Positions 1-6,864 of a DNA stretch of 14,489 bases are shown here, in pieces. The DNA is from Chloroflexota bacterium (GTDB lineage: Bacteria > Chloroflexota > Dormibacteria > Dormibacterales > Dormibacteraceae): the NCBI GenBank assembly GCA_005879675.1, contig VBJE01000014.1:1-14489 (forward strand). The letters run 5' to 3'. Positions within the stretch are counted from its first letter, which is position 1, and every line of letters starts with the position of its first letter. The translations under genes were made by a program, and so were the position numbers. The notes beneath the pieces were generated by a model, which had not been told where the DNA came from, ran no database searches, and was given only the letters and a program-made list of their open reading frames with translations.

Positions 1-652
1 TCACCGCGGGCGGGGCCGGGGCCTTGGTGGCGTTGACGTCGTAATCGGTAGGCAGAAGCAGGCCGTACAGGAGCGTCCCGGCCATGAGCACGAAGGCGGC
101 GCCGTACGCGGCCACCGTGGACACGAGCGAGCGGCGGAAAAGGCTCGAGAACGCCAGACCCACGAGACCGAGGGTGAGCGCCGTCACGCCGGTGACGGCA
201 AAGGCGTCCAGGACCTGGTCGAGCTCGATGCCTCCGAAGAGGAACACCATGCTGAAGATCGGCACGGAGAGGATGAGCAACAGGACTACGAACGACATCG
301 AGGCGAGGAGCTTGCCCCAGATGATCGAGAACGTCGGCAGCGGCGTGACGAAAAGAAGGTCGATCGTCTGCCGCTCGCGCTCGCCGCTGATCGCCCCGGC
401 GGTAAGGGCCGGCGTGATGAAGGCCAGCAGCGCGACCTGGAACAGGATCAGGAACGTGAACAGGGTCTGGCCGTAGTTGCTGAGGCCTGAGCCGAAGGTG
501 TTGTTGGCGATGGCCGAGAAGACCAACCAGCCGATTCCGCCGAGGAGCACGACGTAGACCGTCATCGCGAACGGCGACCGCCACGTGCGCATGCGGGCCC
601 GGTACTCCTTGGCCACGATCGGGTTCCACAGCGCGCGCGCGACCGGGTTCAT
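1..652 (-). CDS. ABC-2 type transporter permease (partial, 3' end beyond the left edge)
   Basis: Integral-membrane subunit of an ABC-2 type exporter. The ATG at 652-650 shares one base with the stop of the upstream ATPase (TGATG), so the two are translationally coupled. About 217 residues are visible and the stop lies outside the window. The N-terminus is Met-Asn-Pro-Val followed by a polar stretch containing VAKEYRARMRTW, the usual cytoplasmic start of these permeases. A hydrophobic helix (AMTVYVVLLGGIGWLVFSAI) comes next, then further helices. Between helices lies the conserved segment AGAISGERERQTIDLLFVTP, where the GERE..T.DLL coupling-helix motif contacts the ATPase; this is the strongest evidence. 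The substrate is unknown. No frame disruption is seen in the visible part. Confidence 0.85.
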   Translation of the reverse strand, partial: MNPVARALWNPIVAKEYRARMRTWRSPFAMTVYVVLLGGIGWLVFSAIANNTFGSGLSNYGQTLFTFLILFQVALLAFITPALTAGAISGERERQTIDLLFVTPLPTFSIIWGKLLASMSFVVLLLILSVPIFSMVFLFGGIELDQVLDAFAVTGVTALTLGLVGLAFSSLFRRSLVSTVAAYGAAFVLMAGTLLYGLLLPTDYDVNATKAPAPPAV

Positions 653-1520
653 CAGACCTCCTCCGAAGTGGCCCGGAGGAACGCGTCCTCGAGCCCGCCG
701 GCCATGGGCGTGAACTCCGAGACCCTGATCCCCGCCCCGGTCAGGGCCAGGAGGATGTCGGACGCGGTCCTCTCGTCACCCTCGTACTCGGCCTCGATCG
801 TGCCGTTGACCGACGTGACCTGGCGGACGGAAGGCAGCGGCGTGAGGATCTCGATCGCGGTCTCCTTCTGCTCGAGGACCCCGATCTTGAGCCGGCGGCC
901 GCTGGTCAGCCTGGCGATGACCTCTTGCACCGGGCCCGTGGCGCGCATGCGGCCGCGGTCGATGATGCCGATCATGGTGCAGAGCTCGGTGAGCTCCGGG
1001 AGGATGTGGCTCGAGATCACGATCGTCTTGCCCATCGCCTGGAGCTCTTTGAGGATCTCCCGCACCTCGACCCGGGCTCGCGGGTCGAGCCCGGACGCGG
1101 GCTCATCGAGCAACAACACGGCGGGGTCGTGGACGAGGGCGCGGGCGAGGCAGACGCGCTGCTTCAGGCCTCGCGAGAGAGTGTCCACGAGCTGATTCCT
1201 GCGTTGGGCTGGCGGTAGCAGGCGGCGTAGAAGTCCAGGTACTCGGCGACTGTCAGCTGGTCGTAGACGCCGAAGAAGTCGGGCATGTAGCCGATCCGGC
1301 TGTGGACCTTCTCGCGGTCCCTGGTCACGTCGGCTCCGTCGATGAAGGCGCGGCCCCCCGTTGGAGCCATGAGCGCGGCCAGGATCCGAAGCGTGGTCGT
1401 CTTGCCGGCGCCGTTGGGCCCGACGAACCCGAAGATCTCGCGCGCGGGCACCTCGAACGAGACGTGGTCGAGCGCGGCTCGCTTGCCGTAGACCTTGGTC
1501 AGGTTCTCGACGGCGATCAT
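652..1520 (-). pseudogene. ABC transporter ATP-binding protein, ABC-2 exporter class, broken by a frameshifting deletion
   Basis: ATPase partner of the downstream permease. The first frame starts at ATG 1520-1518, overlapping the stop of the upstream gene (ATGA), and encodes MIAVENLTKVYG. It has a Walker A motif GPNGAGKTT (residues 34-42) and the Q-loop region IGYMPDFFGVY, with Asp where Gln is usual, as in this subfamily. It runs to YLDFYAACYRQPNA (residue 107, base 1200), then goes out of frame and stops near 1164. A second frame covers 1197 down to 652. It carries the signature LSRGLKQR, Walker B LLLDEPASGLDP and H-loop SSHILPEL. Family members have about 19-20 more residues between these two blocks (the helical stretch before the signature). 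The defect is therefore a deletion rather than a simple indel, with missing length of 1 mod 3. As written, no full ATPase can be made. Either an assembly error or a true pseudogene is possible. Confidence 0.85.
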
Positions 1521-3934
1521 CTGACGTCTCCCGCCAGCGACATCCACCCCGAGGTGAAGGGCCCGTCGCCGGTGAGCTTGAGCTTGACCTCGCCGGTGGC
1601 GGGGTTGACCGCGTTGTCGGGGATCGTCGTCTCGCCGCTGTCGAGATACACCACGTCCACCCACTGCGAGCGCGTCCAGTCCCAGGCCTGGCCCTTCACC
1701 GAGGCGTTGACGGCACCGCCTCCGGGCGCGGCCTTGATCCCGTACGGGTTGGAGGCCGACACCGACACCCTGGTCAGGTGAGCGCCCGGCGCCAGCGGCG
1801 GCGCGAAGTCGTAGACGATGCTGCCCCCGGTCTGCGTCACGACCAGACCGGGTGGCCCTCCCTGCTGCTGGACGTCGGCGTCGACGTCGACGATCCGGCC
1901 GGTCACCACTCCGCCGCCGAGCAGGCCGGCACCCACCTGGCTGACCGGGATCGAGAGCACCACGGCGTTCTCGACGTACGCATGCGGGCGGCCGCCGTTG
2001 ACCGCGATGTCCTGGAACGAGTCGCGCGTCCACAGTAGGACGGTGGGTTGGGCGGTGACCACGATGCCCTTGAAGCCGTTGACGGGGAGCATGTTGAGGA
2101 TGGCGAACTTGATCTCGGCCTCTCGTTCGGCCTCGGAGCTGTTCTGGGTCTGGGGAGGGCAGCAGGAGAACGAGTTCGCGTAGATCGTCTGGTAGACGGG
2201 CGGCCCGTTCATCGGGTTGGTGAGGGAGGGCAGCAGGGAGAACGAGGCGCTCTCCCCCGGACCCAGGGAGCCCAGCTTCTGGAAAGAGTTGCCGGACAGG
2301 ACGACGCCGTCGGTGAAGTGCAGCGTCGACTCGTTCCTGACCGTGCCGGCGAGCTTTCCGCCCGTAAGGCTGACGCTGGCAACGATGTGGGGCGCCGAGG
2401 CCATCCGCTCGCTCGCGAACCCTCGCAGCGTGAAGGCCGTCATGCTCGGCATCGTGATGGCTTGGTTGACGGTGTTGACGCGGAGCAGGCCGAGGTTGGG
2501 GTCGGGGAACCCCCCGCCGTAGGTGTACAGCGGGCTGATCATGCGTTTCGGCCCGGCGATCGAAACCTCGTAGTCCCCCCGCGTCGGGGTGAGGATGCCC
2601 GTGTACGCCTCCTCGTACGCCCGGTCCCAGCCGCTCGCCACGTGGACGATCGACATCTCGTTGGCGGTGACCGCGGTGCCCTTGGTGACCAGGCCGGTCC
2701 CATACGCGCCGCCCGCGGCCACGATCGCGATCGCGGGCACCGTGACCCAGGCCAGCGCCCGGCGGTTCATCGCCCGCAGCACGAAGTAGTTGACCGGCCC
2801 GACGAGGAGCACGTAGACCAGGACGAGCGACCCGATCAGCCACCACGCCGGCAGGTTCAACGCCGGCAGGTTGGAGAGAGCCTGGGTGAGGTTGCTCCCG
2901 CGCTGCGATGCCGAGAAGCCCCCGTTGCCGGCGCCGCCGAGGATCGTGGAAGCGACACCGTAGTTGAACGTGGACCGCACGAACACCGTCCGCAGCAGCT
3001 GCGAGGACCCGGTCCAACTGGTCAGCGCCTCCTGGTTCCAGTCGAAGGTCGCCATCGTGACCACGCCGTCTCCAGCGGTCCGCTCCACGATCAGGGGCTG
3101 CCTGCCCTCCGCCATCCACACCGTCCCGGACGCGGCTCCGGTGGCGACCTCGAGCCCGTGCAGGCCCGCCAGGGAGGCGGGCGCGGACAGCATCGTCGCG
3201 CCGGTCACCGCCATGGGCACGATCGCCTCGGGTAGGCCGGCCAGCGTCTTGTGCCAGGTGCCGCCGGTGCCGAGAAGCAGCGAGCCGCCGGCCAGGACGT
3301 AGTCGCTCAGCGCGGTGCGCTGGGCGGCCGTCAAGGTGTCGGTCGCGAAGTCGTCGATGGCGATCATGTCGAACGCGCGCAGCACGAGCCCGGAGTCGGG
3401 AAGGTCAGCCGCGGCAAGGTGCGCGACGGAGGGCGTGAAGCCACCTGGATGGACCGCCGCCAGCAGGTCGAGGGTGGACGGCTGGTCGGAGAGGACCGCG
3501 ACCAGGATCGAGGTCGTGTTCGAGACCGAGGCCTGCTGGCTGGCGACGGTCCGGCCGCCACTCGTCACCCGCACGGCGATGGCGGTCGGGTTGTCTTCCG
3601 AGACGTAGGTCTTGAAGTGCTTGGTGGTGCCGGCCGCGAGGCTCAGCGGGGCGACGTAGACCGCCGACCCGCCGGGACCGCCGCCTTTGCCCCCGAACGC
3701 CGAGTCGGGCTGGATCTCCAGCGTGCCCTCGAAGTCGGGTCCGTTGTTGGTGACGTCGACGGCGACCGGCATCCACTGGCCGAGCTTGAAGCTGTTGTGG
3801 TAGCCGGCCTGGACCGACAGCTGGACGGGGCTGGCCGCGGACACGGGCGAGATTCCAGTCGCGCCCATCCCGACAGAGGCGGCGAAGAAGGCGACGACCG
3901 CCCTGACAGCGCGAAGCCGGCCGGAGCCTGTCAT
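1517..3934 (-). CDS. Large exported, membrane-anchored protein of the ABC-2 operon (unknown function)
   Basis: An 805-residue protein, first gene of the minus-strand ABC operon. The start ATG 3934-3932 is preceded by AGGGAG at good spacing, and its stop overlaps the ATPase start by four bases (ATGA). Residues 8-34 form a signal peptide ending in a Ser-Ala-Ala type cleavage region. Residues about 35-140 look like a beta-sandwich domain (VDVTNNGP..FEGTLEI). Residues about 143-330 resemble a class I glutamine-amidotransferase-like fold of the kind found in membrane proteins beside ABC-2 systems: DMIAIDDF...ALSDYVLAGGSLLLGTGG. I see no convincing catalytic Cys/His pair. Two membrane helices lie at about 361-386 and 394-416. 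A long beta-rich C-terminal domain (417-805) follows and probably faces outward. It may be an accessory or substrate-engaging subunit of the exporter. That role is inferred from context, and I do not recognise a named family. Confidence 0.8.
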   Translation of the reverse strand: MTGSGRLRAVRAVVAFFAASVGMGATGISPVSAASPVQLSVQAGYHNSFKLGQWMPVAVDVTNNGPDFEGTLEIQPDSAFGGKGGGPGGSAVYVAPLSLAAGTTKHFKTYVSEDNPTAIAVRVTSGGRTVASQQASVSNTTSILVAVLSDQPSTLDLLAAVHPGGFTPSVAHLAAADLPDSGLVLRAFDMIAIDDFATDTLTAAQRTALSDYVLAGGSLLLGTGGTWHKTLAGLPEAIVPMAVTGATMLSAPASLAGLHGLEVATGAASGTVWMAEGRQPLIVERTAGDGVVTMATFDWNQEALTSWTGSSQLLRTVFVRSTFNYGVASTILGGAGNGGFSASQRGSNLTQALSNLPALNLPAWWLIGSLVLVYVLLVGPVNYFVLRAMNRRALAWVTVPAIAIVAAGGAYGTGLVTKGTAVTANEMSIVHVASGWDRAYEEAYTGILTPTRGDYEVSIAGPKRMISPLYTYGGGFPDPNLGLLRVNTVNQAITMPSMTAFTLRGFASERMASAPHIVASVSLTGGKLAGTVRNESTLHFTDGVVLSGNSFQKLGSLGPGESASFSLLPSLTNPMNGPPVYQTIYANSFSCCPPQTQNSSEAEREAEIKFAILNMLPVNGFKGIVVTAQPTVLLWTRDSFQDIAVNGGRPHAYVENAVVLSIPVSQVGAGLLGGGVVTGRIVDVDADVQQQGGPPGLVVTQTGGSIVYDFAPPLAPGAHLTRVSVSASNPYGIKAAPGGGAVNASVKGQAWDWTRSQWVDVVYLDSGETTIPDNAVNPATGEVKLKLTGDGPFTSGWMSLAGDVR

Positions 3935-4080
3935 TCAACTCCCTACAACGACCGAGTGGAGCGGTTCGTAATCCCGCGAGGGGCTAAATATGCGCTATCC
4001 GATCGCACCCGGGCGGCCGATAACTGAGTCGGTTAAAGGCCCAGGCGAGCCGATCCCGGACCCCCGATGCGTTCAAGATT
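3935..4080. other. Divergent intergenic region between the ABC operon and the eRF1-like gene
   Basis: A 146-base spacer that must hold promoters for both the minus-strand ABC operon and the plus-strand eRF1-like gene. It is somewhat more AT-rich than the surrounding genes, for example around 3985-3995. I find a Shine-Dalgarno sequence for the minus-strand gene but no convincing -35/-10 pair for either direction. The only clear structure is the near-palindrome at 4021-4035, described separately. Confidence 0.6.
4021..4035. promoter_or_regulatory. Near-perfect inverted repeat, candidate operator
   Basis: TAACTGA-G-TCGGTTA: two 7-base arms around one central base, with 6 of 7 positions complementary. 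It lies in the divergent spacer, 46 bases upstream of the GTG start at 4081. Size and symmetry suit a dimeric helix-turn-helix repressor, but no regulator gene is present in the window. A palindrome of this quality can also arise by chance. Confidence 0.3.
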
Positions 4081-4857
4081 GTGAACATGACCAACTACAG
4101 CCCGCTGCAGGCCCTCTTCGTCCTGGCGCCGCGGCTGCGGCGCGCGTCAAACCGCGCGGTGAGCATCTACCTGCCCGCGCGGGCCGAGGGCTACGACGCG
4201 CGTTTCTACGACATCGAGTTTCGCGATCTGCTCCATCGTTACCAGCATCGCCTGACGGCCAAGGACGGCGAGCTGATGGAGTACGAGATGCGGCGCCTGC
4301 GCCACCATGTCGCTGTCGTCCGCCCGGCGGGGTGCCCGGCGTTTGCGGGCTTTGCCGACGAGCCGCACGGCGTCCTCGAGCTGATCAAGCTACGCGAGGA
4401 GACTGACGAGAGGCTCGAGGTGGGCGAGCTGCTTGTCGCGCCGATCGTGCGCCAGCTCGAGCACCATCCGCCGTCGCTGGTCGCGGTCGTCGACAAGGAG
4501 CACGCGAAGACGTTCGGCGCGATCCTCGACGACATCATTCCCCTGCAGGAGGTCAACGGGACCGAGGTCCGGCACACGCGAGCCGGAGGCACGTCCGCGC
4601 CGAGCAACCAGCGCAAAGCCGACAACAGGGCGAAGGCCAACCTCGAGACCGCGGTCAAGACCGTCGAGCGCGAGGTGGCTTCGGGGGCGTACATGCAGAT
4701 CTATCTCGCCGGGCCCGCCGAAGCCCGCTCGACCTTCGAGAAGATGCTCCCGGAGCGCCTCAAGAAGATGGTCGCGGGACATCTGAGCGCCTCGCTCGAC
4801 TCGTCCCAGCTCAAGCACGAGCTGCGCGAGAAGGTCGCTGCCGCCCCTAAGCGCTAG
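4081..4857 (+). CDS. Bacterial eRF1-like protein (baeRF / Vms1-like superfamily)
   Basis: A 258-residue cytoplasmic protein, starting at GTG 4081 or at the in-frame ATG 4087; neither has a strong ribosome-binding site. The layout is that of bacterial relatives of archaeo-eukaryotic release factor 1. An N-terminal domain (SIYLPAR... to about 125) is followed by an RNase H-like middle domain starting PSLVAVVDKEHAKTFGAIL (residues 131-149). That strand pattern is characteristic of the family. The loop corresponding to the eRF1 catalytic loop reads RAGGTSAPSNQRKADN (167-182). It retains a Gly-Gly and a Gln-Arg but not GGQ. A C-terminal domain follows, with YMQIYLAGPAEARSTFEKMLP (204-224) and a helix to the end. 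Relatives are thought to act in ribosome rescue or peptidyl-tRNA hydrolysis; that role here is inferred. The 3' end overlaps the convergent thioesterase gene by 11 bases. Confidence 0.7.
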   Translation: MNMTNYSPLQALFVLAPRLRRASNRAVSIYLPARAEGYDARFYDIEFRDLLHRYQHRLTAKDGELMEYEMRRLRHHVAVVRPAGCPAFAGFADEPHGVLELIKLREETDERLEVGELLVAPIVRQLEHHPPSLVAVVDKEHAKTFGAILDDIIPLQEVNGTEVRHTRAGGTSAPSNQRKADNRAKANLETAVKTVEREVASGAYMQIYLAGPAEARSTFEKMLPERLKKMVAGHLSASLDSSQLKHELREKVAAAPKR

Positions 4858-5266
4858 ACCGGGGCCGCAGCACCAGTTGGGTCTGGGTGACCTTCGCGAT
4901 GAGCTTGCCGCGGCCGTCGCGCACCGCCGTCTCGATCACGATGGTCGTCCCTCCACGATGGAGCGGCGTGGACGTCGCGGACACCGAGCCGCTCCTGGCC
5001 GCGCCGAAGAAGTTTGTCTTCGATTCGACGGTCGTGGTCCCCGAGGCGCCGTCCGGCAGGTTCAGCAGCGCGCACGCGGCGCCCGCCGAGTCGGCCAGGG
5101 CCATGATCACGCCGCCGTGGAGGATGCCGTTCGCCGTGCACAGCGAGGATGCCCAGTCGAGGGACAGCACCACCTCGTCGGCGGTGTATCGCTCGGTGCG
5201 GATCCCGAGCGTCGCCGCGAGGGGCATGAGCTCGCGAAGGGCTTGCGTCGCTTCGTCGCCGGCCAT
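4847..5266 (-). CDS. PaaI-family hotdog-fold thioesterase
   Basis: A 139-residue hotdog-fold protein of the PaaI / 4HBT class, which hydrolyses acyl-CoA thioesters, often aromatic or medium-chain, in the cytoplasm. The diagnostic segment is NGILHGGVIMALADSAGAAC (residues 46-65). It contains the HGG turn (50-52) and the catalytic acidic residue Asp59 on the central helix. The following strands, TTTVESKTNFFGAARSG and later GKLIAKVTQTQLVL, are the usual dimer-interface and C-terminal strands of the fold. Length is typical. The start ATG 5266-5264 has only a weak Shine-Dalgarno sequence. It is convergent with the eRF1-like gene (11-base overlap) and divergent from the transaldolase gene, so it appears monocistronic. 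Its substrate cannot be deduced from context. Confidence 0.88.
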   Translation of the reverse strand: MAGDEATQALRELMPLAATLGIRTERYTADEVVLSLDWASSLCTANGILHGGVIMALADSAGAACALLNLPDGASGTTTVESKTNFFGAARSGSVSATSTPLHRGGTTIVIETAVRDGRGKLIAKVTQTQLVLRPRSSA

Positions 5267-5329
5267 TGCATCCCGAGTATGCGGAGTAAAGCCGCGCGCC
5301 GTGGCGTTTCTTGAGTTGAGGGGGAAACC

Positions 5330-6375
5330 ATGAACAAAGCCAACCCGATCGCCGAGCTGAGGCGCCTGGGCCAGAGCGTCTGGCTGGACCAGATCGACCG
5401 CGCGATGATCCAGTCCGGAACGCTGGCGCGCTACCGCGACGCGGGCGTCACCGGGGTGACCGCCAACCCGACCATCTTCGCGAAGGCCCTCGAGACCTCC
5501 GAGGCGTACGCCGACGACGTGGAGAGGAGGCTCGCCCGTCGCCAGGACGCGGAGTCAATCGTGTGGGACCTGCTGATCGAGGACGTGCAGGCCGCGGCCG
5601 ACGTGATGCGCCCTGTCTACGACCGCGAGCGAGGCGGCGACGGCTTCGTCAGCATCGAGGTGTCGCCCGAGATCGCCGGCGACACAGAGCGAACGATCGA
5701 CGCCGCGCGCGAGCTTCAGATGCGGGCGGCAAGGCCCAACGTGATGGTCAAGATCCCCGCCACGCCCGCGGGCCTGCCCGCGATCCAGGCGCGCATCGCC
5801 GAGGGAGCCAACATCAACGTGACGCTCATCTTCGCCGTGGAGCGGTACGTCAAGGTCGTCGAGGCGTATCTCGCGGGCCTCGAGGAGCTTCGCAAGCGTG
5901 GGGGCGACCTGCGCACGGTCCACAGCGTCGCGAGCTTCTTCGTCAGCCGCGTGGACACGAAGGTCGACAGGCTGCTCGAGGGACGGCCCGAGCTTGCGCA
6001 CCTGCGCGGCAAGGCTGCGATCGCCAACTCCAAGCTCGCCTACGAGATGTTTTCCCAGCTGCACTCAGGGCCGCGGTGGGACGCGCTCCGCGAAGCGGGC
6101 GCGACGGTCCAGCGCTGCCTGTGGGCGAGCACGTCGACCAAGAACCCGAGCTACCGCGACGTCATGTAGAAGCGTTCGCTGCCCACGGCCGCGCCGAGCC
6201 GACGCTGCAGAAGGACGTGGAGGGCGCTCGTCGCCTGCTCGATCAGCTCGCGATGAGCGGGATCGACATGGCGGCGATCACGCAGGAGCTCGAGGACGAG
6301 GGCGTCGCCGGGTTCGCGAAGTCGTACCGCGAGTCCATCGAGAACATGCCGAAGGTCAGGGCGGCCCGGCGCTAG
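5330..6375 (+). pseudogene. tal: Transaldolase, broken near the C-terminus by a frameshifting deletion
   Basis: Pentose-phosphate-pathway enzyme that moves a dihydroxyacetone unit between sugar phosphates. ATG 5330 follows a strong GAGGGGG Shine-Dalgarno sequence. The first frame gives the transaldolase barrel: SVWLDQIDR with catalytic Asp20, GVTANPTIF (42-50), and NVMVKIPATPAGLPAI with the Schiff-base Lys141. It continues with GANINVTLIFAVERY and QRCLWASTSTKNPSYRDVM (to 279), then TAG at 6167. The remainder is in another frame from 6169: EAFAAHGRAEPTLQKDVEGA to the TAG at 6373-6375. Homologues carry about 20 more residues at this junction (a YVEELIGPDTVNTMP-like segment with phosphate-site residues). 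A stretch of about 58-61 bases, 1 mod 3, therefore appears missing. The truncated 279-residue product would lack the last barrel strand and helix and is probably inactive. A sequencing or assembly error is equally possible. Confidence 0.87.
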
Positions 6376-6384
6376 ATTGGTGAG

Positions 6385-6810
6385 GTGATGAAGGTCGGGG
6401 TCACGCTGCCGGCCACGATCGCCGACGCCGGCGGCTTCATCGCCGACGTCCGGGCGCTAGAGGCGGCGGGTGCGGACATGATCGGAGTCGCCGGTGACTC
6501 GCCCGAGCACTGGGTGCTGCTGGGGGCGGTCGCGGCCCTGACCGAGCGGGTGCGGCTGCGCGTGAGCAGCCAGGAACCGGCCGTGCTGGGAACCCTCAGC
6601 CGCGGGCGCCTCGTCGTCGGCGAACCCGAGGGCGAGACCTGGACCGAGGTGCCCATGCCGGCCGACCGAGACTCGTGGACCGCGATGCTTCGCGACCACG
6701 AGACCGCGGGCGCGACGGGCGTCATCGTGCCGTGGGATCCACGACTGATCGACCTGCTGCGCAACCCGGAGGCCGACGACCGCGGCGACCTGCTCATGTC
6801 CACAGGCTGA
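6385..6810 (+). CDS. Short luciferase-like (LLM-class) protein, half-size
   Basis: A 141-residue protein (140 if started at ATG 6388; a GGTGAG lies just upstream), nine bases after the transaldolase stop and so probably cotranscribed. The first half resembles the start of luciferase-like flavin/F420 monooxygenases: a first strand MKVGVTLPAT, helix ALEAAGADMIGVAGDSPEHW, then ALTERVRLRV. GTLSRGRLVVG matches the LS.GRl..G signature of that superfamily. The second half is a short module: WTAMLRDHETAGATGVIVPWDPRLIDLLRNPE. Classical members have 280-350 residues, so the (beta/alpha)8 barrel cannot be complete. The frame is clean from start to stop, so it may be a naturally compact family or an in-frame internal deletion. 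Function unknown. Confidence 0.6.
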   Translation: MMKVGVTLPATIADAGGFIADVRALEAAGADMIGVAGDSPEHWVLLGAVAALTERVRLRVSSQEPAVLGTLSRGRLVVGEPEGETWTEVPMPADRDSWTAMLRDHETAGATGVIVPWDPRLIDLLRNPEADDRGDLLMSTG

Positions 6811-6814
6811 AAAC

Positions 6815-6843
6815 TTGACGTAGCCGCCGTGCCGGCGTAGGTT
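6815..6843 (+). promoter_or_regulatory. Sigma-70-type promoter of the formate dehydrogenase operon, with an embedded inverted repeat
   Basis: TTGACG (6815-6820), a 17-base spacer, then TAGGTT (6838-6843). This is a near-consensus -35, ideal spacing and an acceptable -10, placed right after the stop of the preceding gene and 21 bases before the fdhA start. The spacer contains CGCCG-TGC-CGGCG (6825-6837), a perfect 5-3-5 inverted repeat between the two boxes where a repressor could bind. The predicted leader is only about 15 bases and holds the GGGGGGA Shine-Dalgarno sequence (6854-6860). Confidence 0.6.
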
Positions 6844-6864
6844 CAGACCGTTCGGGGGGACGAG

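Noticed and set aside
1164..1202. Programmed ribosomal frameshifting in the ABC ATPase, transaldolase or Mrp gene
   Set aside because: Conserved residues are physically missing at each junction, and no slippery heptamer is seen, so a frame change alone would not restore the protein.
2048..3235. A 395-codon open frame on the plus strand opposite the 805-residue protein
   Set aside because: Composition is that of a GC-driven shadow frame (long Arg/Gly/Asp/His runs), with no motif; the opposite strand has a signal peptide, membrane helices and start/stop coupling.
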